A DNA stretch of 7,824 nt from Desulfobacteraceae bacterium (GCA_030611815.1 JAUWPC010000155.1:1-7824); one strand, 5' to 3'. Positions 1 through 6,733 are shown, counted from the first letter of the stretch. Notes: a model not told the origin generated them from the letters alone. A program made the numbers and translations.

Positions 1-876
1 GATGCTCCTGTGCTTATTACCGGAGAATCAGGCACGGGCAAAGAGCTTTTTGCATATGCTATCCACCAGAATAGCCAGCGTGCTGACGGGCCTTTCATAA
101 AGGTTAACTGTGCGGCCATACCCCATGAACTGATTGAGAGCGAAATCTTTGGCTATGAGGGCGGGGCATTTACCGGCGCCAGGACCCGGGGTAAGCCCGG
201 CAAATTTGAGTTGGCGGACCATGGGACCATTTTTTTAGACGAAATAGGGGATATGCCCCTTAATATGCAGGCAAAATTGCTGCGTGTGCTTCAAGAACAT
301 GAGGTTGAGCGGGTGGGAGCCATAAAGTCCATTAAGCTCGATTTCAGGGTTATAGCGGCCACGAACCAGGACCTTTCAGGAATGATCAGAAAGGGGGCCT
401 TTCGGGCTGACCTTTTTTATCGGTTGAACATATTTCATGTGCGTGCACCAAACCTCAGGGAGATGCAGGAAGATATCCCCCGGCTTGCCTATTACTTTGT
501 TTCTGAATTAAGAGGTAAGAAACGCCACGCGCCAAACCGGATCTCTCCTGATGCCATGGCTTTTTTCAAGAGGTATCCATGGCCTGGAAATGTCAGGGAA
601 CTCAGAAACACCGTCGAAAGGGCGATGCATGTTGCTGAAGGGAACCAAATCGCCATAGATGATCTACCTGACCGGATCCGGGAATTTTACAAAGATGCAG
701 GCGCCATGCCTGGCGATTCAGGTCTCCTTCGTCATATCCTGGAAGATGCCGAAAAACGGGCTATTATCGAGGCGCTTCGTTTTTCGGGTGGGAATAAGGC
801 ACGGGCAGCCAGGATGCTCGGGATACACAGGACAGGTCTGTACCAGAAACTAAAACGACATCAGCTTGTTGTATAA
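1..876 (+). CDS. Sigma-54-dependent transcriptional activator (enhancer-binding protein), 5' end cut by window
   Basis: The reading frame is open from base 1, so the N-terminus lies outside the window; 291 residues are visible. They form an AAA+ sigma-54 interaction domain followed by a Fis-type helix-turn-helix. Visible motifs, numbered from the window edge: Walker A GESGTGKE (8-15), the sigma-54-contacting GAFTGA loop (55-60), Walker B GTIFLDEIGD (75-84), sensor I around ATN (120-122), the arginine-finger segment FRADLFYRLN (134-143), and sensor II WPGNVREL (194-201). The C-terminal HTH spans about 243-291 (GGNKARAARMLGI, then a recognition helix). All ATPase and GAFTGA elements are intact, so it should remodel sigma-54 RNA polymerase. 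By family knowledge it binds an upstream enhancer site and uses ATP hydrolysis to open the promoter. The sensory domain (response-regulator receiver, PAS, GAF or other) is not visible, so the signal is unknown. A sigma-54 promoter lies about 210 bases downstream, which suggests the adjacent beta-oxidation operon is its target. Confidence 0.95.
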   Translation, partial: DAPVLITGESGTGKELFAYAIHQNSQRADGPFIKVNCAAIPHELIESEIFGYEGGAFTGARTRGKPGKFELADHGTIFLDEIGDMPLNMQAKLLRVLQEHEVERVGAIKSIKLDFRVIAATNQDLSGMIRKGAFRADLFYRLNIFHVRAPNLREMQEDIPRLAYYFVSELRGKKRHAPNRISPDAMAFFKRYPWPGNVRELRNTVERAMHVAEGNQIAIDDLPDRIREFYKDAGAMPGDSGLLRHILEDAEKRAIIEALRFSGGNKARAARMLGIHRTGLYQKLKRHQLVV

Positions 877-881
877 AAACA

Positions 882-893
882 TCTACATGTAGA
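882..893. promoter_or_regulatory. Perfect 12-bp dyad, candidate enhancer (upstream activator) site
   Basis: The bases tctacatgtaga read identically on both strands. The dyad sits six bases after the activator stop codon. Its centre is about 200 bases upstream of the sigma-54 -24 element, within the range where enhancer-binding proteins usually bind. A Fis-type HTH dimer would recognise such symmetry. No T tract follows, so a terminator role is unlikely. No second full copy is present; only the half TGTAGA recurs at 971-976. Assignment as the activator's site is inference. Confidence 0.35.
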
Positions 894-1083
894 AAATGTT
901 CACATCCTTCCATTTCCATTGAAATTTATCAATCTTTTTGCGGCATTATACCATGTTGAGTGGCGTATTGTGTAGACGTGCTTAGATACTTTTTCATTGG
1001 ATTGTTTTCCTCTCCCAGAACTCACTTTTTTAATCATCGGAATTGTTTAGATATTTCAACTGGATACCCGCAATCAAAGGTAT

Positions 1084-1100
1084 TTGGCACCTTCTTTGCT
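1084..1100 (+). promoter_or_regulatory. Sigma-54 (RpoN) -24/-12 promoter
   Basis: The sequence TTGGCACCTTCTTTGCT matches the sigma-54 consensus YTGGCACG-N4-TTGCW. The invariant GG is at 1086-1087 and the invariant GC at 1098-1099, separated by exactly the required 10 bases. The only departure in the -24 block is C for G after TGGCAC. Transcription should start near base 1111, giving a leader of about 147 bases to the acyl-CoA dehydrogenase start at 1258. A gene for a sigma-54 activator ends just upstream, which strengthens the call. The site is on the same strand as the operon and outside any gene. Confidence 0.8.
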
Positions 1101-1246
1101 TAAAATTTGCTTAAGATCCGGATATCTCTTGATTAATGATACGCATTTTTCCCTGACCCACCTTTTTCCTTACAACGCATAAAACTGAGTTCTTGAGGTC
1201 TCTATGAACCGGAGGCCGCCAGGGGGAAAATCTGAAATATTTCTTC

Positions 1247-1252
1247 AAGGAG
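1247..1252 (+). promoter_or_regulatory. Ribosome binding site fixing the start of acyl-CoA dehydrogenase 1
   Basis: AAGGAG lies five bases before ATG at 1258. It favours that start over the in-frame ATG at 1204, which has only GAGG (1195-1198) upstream and would add 18 residues (starting MNRRPPGGK) that do not resemble an acyl-CoA dehydrogenase N-terminus. Confidence 0.8.
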
Positions 1253-1257
1253 AAATA

Positions 1258-2412
1258 ATGGACTTTGAAATCCCGGAAAACCTGCGCATGATGCAGGATA
1301 CCATCCTTCGATTTGTCAAACAGGAGCTTGAGCCTATTTCTCAGAAGGTCGAAGACGAAAATCATATTCCCGAAGAGATTGTGGTTAAAATGAGGGAATT
1401 GGGCCTTTTTGGTCTATCAATCCCTGAGGAATATGGGGGCTTAGATCTTGGGACACTTGGAGAATGCCTCGTTTATGAGGAGTTGACCAAGACCAATGCC
1501 TGCTTTCGATCCCGTATCGGGACGAGCAACGGCATTGGCTCCATGGGGATACTGTTTGACGGCACTGAAGAGCAAAAGCAGCGGTATTTGCCGAGAATTG
1601 CCAGTGGCGAGTGGACGGCCTGTTTTGCACTTTCAGAACCGGAGGCCGGTTCGGATGCGGGCAATGTCCAGACCACAGCCCGGCGGGATGGGGATTTTTT
1701 TGTTCTTAACGGGTTGAAACATTTCATCACCAACGGTGATGTGGCGGATCTCGCCACTGTGATAACACTCACAGACAAGCAGAAAAAAACTCGCGGTGGG
1801 ATCACTGCATTTGTGATTCAGAAAGGCACTCCCGGCTTTTATGTAGGGACCATTGAGCGAAAAATGGGTCTGCGGGGGAGCCATACATGCGAGCTGATCT
1901 TTGACAACTGTCGCGTTCCGGTCGGGAATGTCATAGGCGGTGAGCCTATGATCGGACACGGCTTCAAGACCGCCATGAGCGTTCTTGACAAAGGCCGCCT
2001 CACCATGGGGTCCTGCGCCCTTGGGGCCGCGCAAAAACTGTTGGATCTCAGCGTGGAGTATTCCAAAGAACGGGTTCAATTCGGAAAGCCGTTGGCCAGG
2101 TTTCAGTCCGTGCAGAATATGTTAGCGGATATGGCCACAGAAATTTATGCGGCCAGGCACATGCTGTACCATGCTGCATGGTTGAGGGACCAGGGTAAAA
2201 AGGTTATTAAGGAGGCATCTATGGTAAAGCTGTTCTGTACTGAGATGGCTTGCCGGGTAGCAGACAGCGCCCTTCAGATCTTTGGAGGCATGGGCTACAT
2301 GAAGGACCTTCCTGTGGAGCGTTTTTATCGCGACCTTCGTTTATATCGGATATATGAGGGCACCAGTGAGATCCAGAGGATGGTAATCGCGCGAGAATTG
2401 ACCAAAGAGTAA
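1258..2412 (+). CDS. Acyl-CoA dehydrogenase 1 (FAD-dependent, possible dicarboxylyl-CoA substrate)
   Basis: This 384-residue protein has the normal length of a soluble homotetrameric acyl-CoA dehydrogenase. It oxidises an acyl-CoA to the trans-2-enoyl-CoA and passes electrons to electron-transfer flavoprotein. The helical N-terminal domain covers about 1-117, the beta domain 118-230 with signature ALSEPEAGSD (124-133), and the C-terminal helical domain 231-384 with QIFGGMGY and PVERFYRD. The catalytic base is predicted as E367 in IYEGTSEIQ. The start at 1258 is chosen from the AAGGAG site and the typical MDF-E-I-P opening. R84, in CFRSR, falls without gaps on Arg94 of human glutaryl-CoA dehydrogenase when both are anchored on the following G-[ST]-EEQ motif. 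That arginine binds the distal carboxylate, whereas ordinary short- and medium-chain enzymes lack it. The residue aligned with human Glu87 is threonine, so glutaryl-CoA itself is not assured. It is the first gene of the operon, behind the sigma-54 promoter. The family is certain; the substrate is not. Confidence 0.93.
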   Translation: MDFEIPENLRMMQDTILRFVKQELEPISQKVEDENHIPEEIVVKMRELGLFGLSIPEEYGGLDLGTLGECLVYEELTKTNACFRSRIGTSNGIGSMGILFDGTEEQKQRYLPRIASGEWTACFALSEPEAGSDAGNVQTTARRDGDFFVLNGLKHFITNGDVADLATVITLTDKQKKTRGGITAFVIQKGTPGFYVGTIERKMGLRGSHTCELIFDNCRVPVGNVIGGEPMIGHGFKTAMSVLDKGRLTMGSCALGAAQKLLDLSVEYSKERVQFGKPLARFQSVQNMLADMATEIYAARHMLYHAAWLRDQGKKVIKEASMVKLFCTEMACRVADSALQIFGGMGYMKDLPVERFYRDLRLYRIYEGTSEIQRMVIARELTKE

Positions 2413-2436
2413 GGTTTTCTACTCGTTACTACTCTT

Positions 2437-2442
2437 AAGGAG
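2437..2442 (+). promoter_or_regulatory. Ribosome binding site choosing between two overlapping ATGs
   Basis: AAGGAG precedes two out-of-frame start codons, ATG at 2446 and ATG at 2450. The 2450 start, seven bases after the site, opens the full 3-hydroxyacyl-CoA dehydrogenase. The 2446 start is in a different frame with no recognisable product. Confidence 0.75.
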
Positions 2443-2449
2443 ACAATGA

Positions 2450-3325
2450 ATGGGCATAAGGAAGGTTTTTATTGTGGGATCCGGTTTGATGGGCAGCGGC
2501 ATTGCCCAGGTATGCGCCCAGGCAGGGATTGAGGTTATTCTCTATGACATAGACAGGGAGGCCCTGGATAGGGCGCTTAAAAATATTGAATGGTCCGTTA
2601 ATAAGTTCATTGAAAAGGGCAAAGTAAAAGAGGACAGGGCTACTATAATTGGTCGGATCAGGACCGTATCCGATTTTTCCGAGGCAGGAGGTGTAGACCT
2701 CCTTATCGAAGCGGTATTTGAGGATTTGGAACTGAAGCGAGAGGTTTTCCAAAGGGCGGACGAGGCAGCGGGTCCAGAGACCCTGATCGCCAGCAATACA
2801 TCTGCAATCTCTATTACTGAATTGGCGTCTGTGACCAATAGATCGGATAAGGTCCTCGGTCTACACTTTTTCAGCCCTGTGCCGATGATGCAGGCAGTGG
2901 AGGTCATCAAAGGCCTGGCAACCACAGATGAAACCGCTATCAGAGGAAAGGACTTTGTTCTTCAGATCGGCAAAGAACCGATCATGGTCAACAGGGACGT
3001 GGCAGGTTTTGTCATTAACCGCATCAACTTTCCGTCGACCATGGAGGCGATGCGATTAGTTGAGCAGGGGATAGCCTCGGTGGAGGACATCGACAAGGGG
3101 TTGAGACTGGCATCCGGCAGAAAGATGGGAATCTTTGAGACAGGAGATATGGTCGGTTTAGATATTACATATGGAGCCATGATGGCGATGTATCAGGAGA
3201 CGGGCGATCCCCGATGGTACCCTCCCATGATTTTAAGGAGAAAGGTCAAGGCGGGCCAATTAGGACGTAAGACCGGCAGGGGGTGGTATGAATATAATGA
3301 AGACGGCGCCAGGAAGGATAGTTAA
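2450..3325 (+). CDS. 3-hydroxyacyl-CoA dehydrogenase, NAD-dependent, stand-alone (Hbd/PaaH type)
   Basis: This 291-residue cytoplasmic enzyme oxidises (S)-3-hydroxyacyl-CoA to 3-oxoacyl-CoA. The N-terminal Rossmann domain (about 1-186) opens with VGSGLMGSGIA (9-19). D33 in LYDID, at the end of the second strand, is the usual sign of NAD rather than NADP preference. Residues matching the family active site are S118 (SNTSAIS), H139 (GLHFFSPVP), E151 (VEVIKG) and N190 (VINRI); the S-to-H and H-to-E spacings of 21 and 12 equal those of the human enzyme. The C-terminal dimerisation domain (about 187-291) has GRKMGIFETGDMVGLD, a variant of the usual MGPFELxDxxGLD, and ends with GRKTGRGWYEY. The length is that of a single-function enzyme, not a FadB fusion, so the enoyl-CoA hydratase must be encoded elsewhere. 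It lies 37 bases after dehydrogenase 1 and is probably co-transcribed with it. Confidence 0.95.
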   Translation: MGIRKVFIVGSGLMGSGIAQVCAQAGIEVILYDIDREALDRALKNIEWSVNKFIEKGKVKEDRATIIGRIRTVSDFSEAGGVDLLIEAVFEDLELKREVFQRADEAAGPETLIASNTSAISITELASVTNRSDKVLGLHFFSPVPMMQAVEVIKGLATTDETAIRGKDFVLQIGKEPIMVNRDVAGFVINRINFPSTMEAMRLVEQGIASVEDIDKGLRLASGRKMGIFETGDMVGLDITYGAMMAMYQETGDPRWYPPMILRRKVKAGQLGRKTGRGWYEYNEDGARKDS

Positions 3326-3346
3326 AGTTCCAGTCTCCGGTGAAAA

Positions 3347-3374
3347 TTGACGGGCGAAAAGGTACAGGTAGAAT
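3347..3374 (+). promoter_or_regulatory. Candidate internal sigma-70 promoter before the acyl-CoA ligase gene
   Basis: TTGACG (3347-3352) and TAGAAT (3369-3374) each match the -35 and -10 consensus in five of six positions and are 16 bases apart. The start site would be near 3381, about 30 bases before the ligase ATG. It lies in the 85-base gap, the widest inside the operon. Short hexamers can match by chance, so this is only a candidate. Confidence 0.4.
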
Positions 3375-3399
3375 GAATCCATTATCCATTGAATCGGAC

Positions 3400-3406
3400 A
3401 GGGGGA
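3400..3406 (+). promoter_or_regulatory. Ribosome binding site of the acyl-CoA ligase gene
   Basis: AGGGGGA is a purine-rich Shine-Dalgarno-like block four bases before ATG at 3411. The spacing is slightly short. No other in-frame ATG lies close by, and the protein begins as expected for the family. Confidence 0.6.
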
Positions 3407-3410
3407 ACTT

Positions 3411-4931
3411 ATGAATCTTTCCAGGCTTCTTGAAAATACAGCAAAAAGACTACCCGAGCATGTTGGCCTCCGGTTTGAAGGAAAAAGCTACACCTATCAG
3501 GAACTGGACCGAAGGGTCAACAGCCTGGCCAATGGTCTTACAGCTCTTGGGCTTCAGCCGGGCGACAAATGTATCCTGATGATGCAGTCCAGCCCCGAGT
3601 TCATCACGGCCTATTATGCCCTTGCCAGGATGGGGGTGGTGATCATCCCTGTCAATTTTCTTTATAAGAGTTATGAATTATCACACATTTTTCAGGATTC
3701 AGGGGCTAAAGGGTTTATAGGTATGGCCCCCTTTTTAGATGAACCGGGCAAAGTCCTTAAAGACCTCCCTCATCTCAGTATCCGTGTAGCCGCGGGTGTC
3801 AAACAAAACTCCGGGTTTACTCCATTGGAAAAGATTGATGGTCCTGAAATTTTTGATGCGTACCCTGCCCGGGATGACCATACGGCATCCATAATTTACA
3901 CCTCGGGAACAACGGGATTACCCAAAGGGGTTATGCTCACCCACAATAATCTCGCCAGGAATGCCATGACCGTGGCAGACATGAGACAGACCGACCCTCA
4001 GGAAGTGGTCATCGGCGTACTCCCTCTTTACCATATTTTCGGCCAGACCAGCGCCCTGAATGCCTCCATCTATCTGGGGCTGACCTTTCATCTCTTCCGG
4101 CAATTCGAACCTGATCAGGTTATCCAACTGATAGAGTCGGAGAATAGTACGATCCTTTTCGCGGTCCCTACCATCCTGATTCGTCTGATCCAGGAAACCG
4201 ATGAGTCGGGAATCAAACGTTCTTCACTCCGATTCTGTATTTCGGGCGGGGCATCCCTGCCGGTCGAGGTCCTCCGCAGATTCGAAGAACGATTTGAGAC
4301 CAGGATATATGAAGGTTATGGCCTTTCCGAGTGTTCTCCTGTTTGTGTTGAAAACCCCTTTGGCAAAAAGACCAAACCGGGATCCATCGGTCTTCCCATA
4401 CCTGGTTTCAAGGCGCGTATCGTGGATAATTCCGATAGAGACATAGAGACAGGCGAGGTGGGAGAGCTAATCGTTAAAGGCCCCGGTGTGATGAAAGGCT
4501 ATCTCAATCAACCTGAGGAGACAGCACGGACAGTAGTTGATGGATGGTTGCACACTGGTGACTTGGCGCGGCAGGATGAGGAAGGTTATATCTACATCGT
4601 GGATCGCAAAAAAGATATGATCATCAGGGGCGGCTATAATGTCTATCCGCGTGAGATAGAGGAATTGCTATTTCAACACCCGGATGTAGTAGAGGCAGGG
4701 GTATACGGCTTGAGAGATGATGACTTAGGAGAAGAGATAGCCGCGGACGTGGTAGTAAAAAGCGGGGCTACTGTAACTGAGGACCAAATACGTCAGTTTG
4801 TAAAAGAGACTGTGGCACCATACAAATATCCTCGGATCGTACACCTGGTGGAGGATTTGCCAAAAAGCCATACGGGTAAGGTTTTGAAAAGGGAATTGAG
4901 GAAGCGATGGGAGCGTAAGAAAGACATTTAG
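3411..4931 (+). CDS. AMP-forming acyl-CoA ligase (acyl-CoA synthetase, ANL superfamily)
   Basis: This 506-residue enzyme activates a carboxylic acid with ATP and CoA through an acyl-adenylate. The length fits bacterial medium- or long-chain and aromatic acid CoA ligases. Motifs in order: phosphate-binding loop YTSGTTGLPKG (163-173), PLYHIFG (205-211), substrate and adenine region SGGASLP (278-284), YEGYGLSECSP (300-310), WLHTGD (379-384) with the ribose-binding aspartate, the hinge and CoA-domain segment DRKKDMIIRGGYNVYPREIEE (398 onward), and the adenylation lysine K490 in KSHTGK near the C-terminus. All catalytic elements are intact. I see no signal peptide or membrane segment. Chain length or aromatic preference cannot be read reliably from sequence. 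Its place inside a beta-oxidation operon suggests it makes the CoA ester on which the neighbouring dehydrogenases act. It may also be expressed from the candidate sigma-70 promoter just upstream. The next gene begins three bases after its stop. Confidence 0.95.
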   Translation: MNLSRLLENTAKRLPEHVGLRFEGKSYTYQELDRRVNSLANGLTALGLQPGDKCILMMQSSPEFITAYYALARMGVVIIPVNFLYKSYELSHIFQDSGAKGFIGMAPFLDEPGKVLKDLPHLSIRVAAGVKQNSGFTPLEKIDGPEIFDAYPARDDHTASIIYTSGTTGLPKGVMLTHNNLARNAMTVADMRQTDPQEVVIGVLPLYHIFGQTSALNASIYLGLTFHLFRQFEPDQVIQLIESENSTILFAVPTILIRLIQETDESGIKRSSLRFCISGGASLPVEVLRRFEERFETRIYEGYGLSECSPVCVENPFGKKTKPGSIGLPIPGFKARIVDNSDRDIETGEVGELIVKGPGVMKGYLNQPEETARTVVDGWLHTGDLARQDEEGYIYIVDRKKDMIIRGGYNVYPREIEELLFQHPDVVEAGVYGLRDDDLGEEIAADVVVKSGATVTEDQIRQFVKETVAPYKYPRIVHLVEDLPKSHTGKVLKRELRKRWERKKDI

Positions 4932-4934
4932 ATT

Positions 4935-6719
4935 ATGGAACATTTCAAGGTGAATGAAAAGGACGTCTTTTTTATCCTGAAAAACCAGTTGAATTACGGC
5001 AGCCTCTGTGAACTTGACCGGTATCGGGAGCTTGACGAGGATACCCTCGACATGCTTGTGACCGAGGCCGTGAAATTCGCTACGGCCGAAATAGAGCCGC
5101 TCCAGGAAATTGGTGAGCAGTGGGGCGTTGTCTTTGAAGAGGGGCAGGTCCGCTGCGCTCCTGAATTTAGAGAGGCGTTCAAAATATACGGCGAAAACGG
5201 ATGGACTGCTGCGGCCCGTGACCCTGAATATGGCGGCCAGGGTTTTCCTCACATGATGAGAATCGTCATAAACGATCTGATGTATGGGGCAGCCCAATCC
5301 TTTAATATGGCTCCAAGCCTGGCACATGGGGCAGCTCACCTGATCGAAAGCTTTGCCACAGATGATCTGAAAGAGCGATTTGTACCCAAGATGTTTGGGG
5401 GCGAATGGGCGGGAACAATGGCGCTCACCGAACCCGGAGCAGGTTCCAACCTGGCAGCAACCCGAACAGTGGCCTTCCGTGAAGGGGACCATTTCAAGAT
5501 AAAAGGTGGTAAGATTTTCATCTCCTGGGGAGATCATGATCTGACTGAAAATATCATTCATTTAGTTCTTGCCCGCATCAAGGGCGCCCCTGAAGGGGTA
5601 AAAGGGATTTCCCTCTTTATTGTGCCCAAGTTAAATGTTCTTCCTGATGGCTCTCTCGGAGATCCCAACGATGTCATCTGCACCGGAGTGGAAAAAAAAC
5701 TCGGGTTACATGCATCACCCACCTGCTCGCTTAGTTTTGGGGATAATGACGAGTGTATTGGGTATCTTTGCGGCGAGGAAAACAGGGGGCTTGCACATAT
5801 GTTTCAGATGATGAATGCCGCGCGGATCAACACCGGTGTCAGCGGCATGACCTTAGCGAGCACAGCTTATCAGAATGCCCTCGCCTATGCTAAAGAGCGT
5901 ATCCAGGGGTCTGACGTGGCCCGTCGCAAGCCGGGCTACATCCCTATCATCGACCATCCTGACGTACGGCGGATGCTTTTGTGGATGAAGGCAATGGTGG
6001 ACGGTATGCGCTCCATGATCTATACTGGAGCATTCTGGGCTGATCTGGCGCTCGAACTCGATGAAGGGGAGGAGAAGAAGCATTACCAGGCCCTTGTCGA
6101 TTTTATGACGCCGATCATAAAGGCATACTGCTCGGATATGGGCTTCAGGGTTTGCGAAACAGCGATCCAGTGCCTGGGCGGATATGGATTCTGCAAGGAA
6201 TACCCCTTGGAGCAATACCTGCGTGATGCCAAGATCATGTCCCTTTATGAGGGCACAAACGGGGTCCAGTCCATGGATCTCCTGGGACGCAAGATGCGCA
6301 TAAATGATGGCGCTCCCTTCAAGACGTTTATGGCTGAAATTGAGAGATTCATCGAGAAAAACATGGATCATTCGATCTTGGGAAAGGATGTGCAATCCCT
6401 GTCAGAGGCGACCAGGAGATTGGGAAAGGTTGCCGGGGAAATGTCTGATAGAGCGGGGGCTGATCCCCTTCAGTGGGCTTCGTACACCTATCCTGCCCTT
6501 CTTTGTTTTGGGGATATTACCATGTCCTGGTGTCTCCTGGATATGGCTATAATCGCTCAACAGGCTATGGATGATGGCAAAAAAAACGAATTTTACACAG
6601 GCAAGCTAATGCAGGCAACCTATTTCGCGGGGGTGACCTTGCCTTTGACCATGGCCCGGCTGGACACCTGCATAAGGAAGGGCCGAGAGATTGTGGATAT
6701 GCCGGAGGGGGCGTTTTAG
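4935..6719 (+). CDS. Large acyl-CoA dehydrogenase 2 (DmdC-like, with C-terminal extension)
   Basis: At 594 residues this is about 200 longer than a standard acyl-CoA dehydrogenase and matches the large subfamily that includes 3-methylmercaptopropionyl-CoA dehydrogenase (DmdC) and many fatty acyl-CoA enzymes. The order is a short N-terminal cap (about 1-40), an N-terminal helical domain, the signature TMALTEPGAGSN (161-172), a beta domain with FISWGDHDLTENI and GVEKKLGLHASPT (251-263), and a helical domain ending QCLGGYGF-KEYPLEQYLRD (412-431). SLYEGTNGVQ follows, with E439 the predicted catalytic base. The remainder (about 460-594) is the helical C-terminal domain typical of this subfamily. 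The usual aspartate of the signature is asparagine at 172. The gene starts three bases after the ligase stop and lacks a well-placed Shine-Dalgarno (nearest GGGAG ends 21 bases upstream), so translation is probably coupled. The DmdC function itself is not implied; the substrate is unknown. Confidence 0.93.
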   Translation: MEHFKVNEKDVFFILKNQLNYGSLCELDRYRELDEDTLDMLVTEAVKFATAEIEPLQEIGEQWGVVFEEGQVRCAPEFREAFKIYGENGWTAAARDPEYGGQGFPHMMRIVINDLMYGAAQSFNMAPSLAHGAAHLIESFATDDLKERFVPKMFGGEWAGTMALTEPGAGSNLAATRTVAFREGDHFKIKGGKIFISWGDHDLTENIIHLVLARIKGAPEGVKGISLFIVPKLNVLPDGSLGDPNDVICTGVEKKLGLHASPTCSLSFGDNDECIGYLCGEENRGLAHMFQMMNAARINTGVSGMTLASTAYQNALAYAKERIQGSDVARRKPGYIPIIDHPDVRRMLLWMKAMVDGMRSMIYTGAFWADLALELDEGEEKKHYQALVDFMTPIIKAYCSDMGFRVCETAIQCLGGYGFCKEYPLEQYLRDAKIMSLYEGTNGVQSMDLLGRKMRINDGAPFKTFMAEIERFIEKNMDHSILGKDVQSLSEATRRLGKVAGEMSDRAGADPLQWASYTYPALLCFGDITMSWCLLDMAIIAQQAMDDGKKNEFYTGKLMQATYFAGVTLPLTMARLDTCIRKGREIVDMPEGAF

Positions 6720-6725
6720 AGGGAG
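6720..6725 (+). promoter_or_regulatory. Ribosome binding site of the thiolase gene
   Basis: AGGGAG begins right after the preceding TAG stop and ends eight bases before ATG at 6734. It supports that start, which also gives the standard thiolase N-terminus (EAVIISAVRTPVGR). Confidence 0.7.
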
Positions 6726-6733
6726 AAAAAGAT

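Larger units (their letters stand above)
877..1257. other. Non-coding control region between the activator and the beta-oxidation operon
   Basis: This 381-base AT-rich stretch has no convincing gene. It holds a 12-bp dyad near the left end, a sigma-54 promoter at 1084-1100, and an untranslated leader of roughly 147 bases before the first enzyme gene. The nonamer tttgcttaa occurs twice, at 1095-1103 and 1106-1114, overlapping the promoter -12 element and the expected start site. TGTAGA occurs at 888-893 and again at 971-976, and related TTTAGA-like words lie near 1047-1052; these could be degenerate activator half-sites but the matches are weak. I found no GC-rich hairpin followed by a T tract after the activator gene, so no intrinsic terminator can be called. 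Confidence 0.7.

Noticed and set aside
912..925. Small hairpin atttc-catt-gaaat after the activator gene, considered as a terminator
   Set aside because: The stem has only five mostly A-T pairs and the nearest T run is about ten bases away. It is too weak for an intrinsic terminator.
1018..1192. Inverted 7-mers gaactca (1018-1024) and tgagttc (1186-1192) flanking the promoter
   Set aside because: They are short and more than 160 bases apart; expected by chance in a region this size.
1206..1648. 13-base exact repeat gaaccggaggccg at 1206-1218 and 1636-1648
   Set aside because: One such match is about what chance gives in a window this long, and one copy is fixed by protein conservation.
1637..1651. 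Inverted repeat aaccgg-agg-ccggtt, possible hairpin
   Set aside because: It falls on codons of the conserved SEPEAGS signature, which explains the sequence; no T tract and no regulatory context.
1633..2079. Antisense open frame of 148 codons in dehydrogenase 1
   Set aside because: It mirrors the conserved beta domain of the real gene and has no family features.
4725..5561. Long antisense open frame of 278 codons across the ligase/dehydrogenase junction
   Set aside because: It is opposite two genes with complete, family-conserved motifs, is rich in C, H and F in low-complexity runs, has no recognisable domain and spans a gene boundary. It is a shadow frame.
5853..6395. Antisense open frame of 180 codons
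   Set aside because: It lies wholly opposite the conserved C-terminal half of dehydrogenase 2; no domain or convincing start signal.
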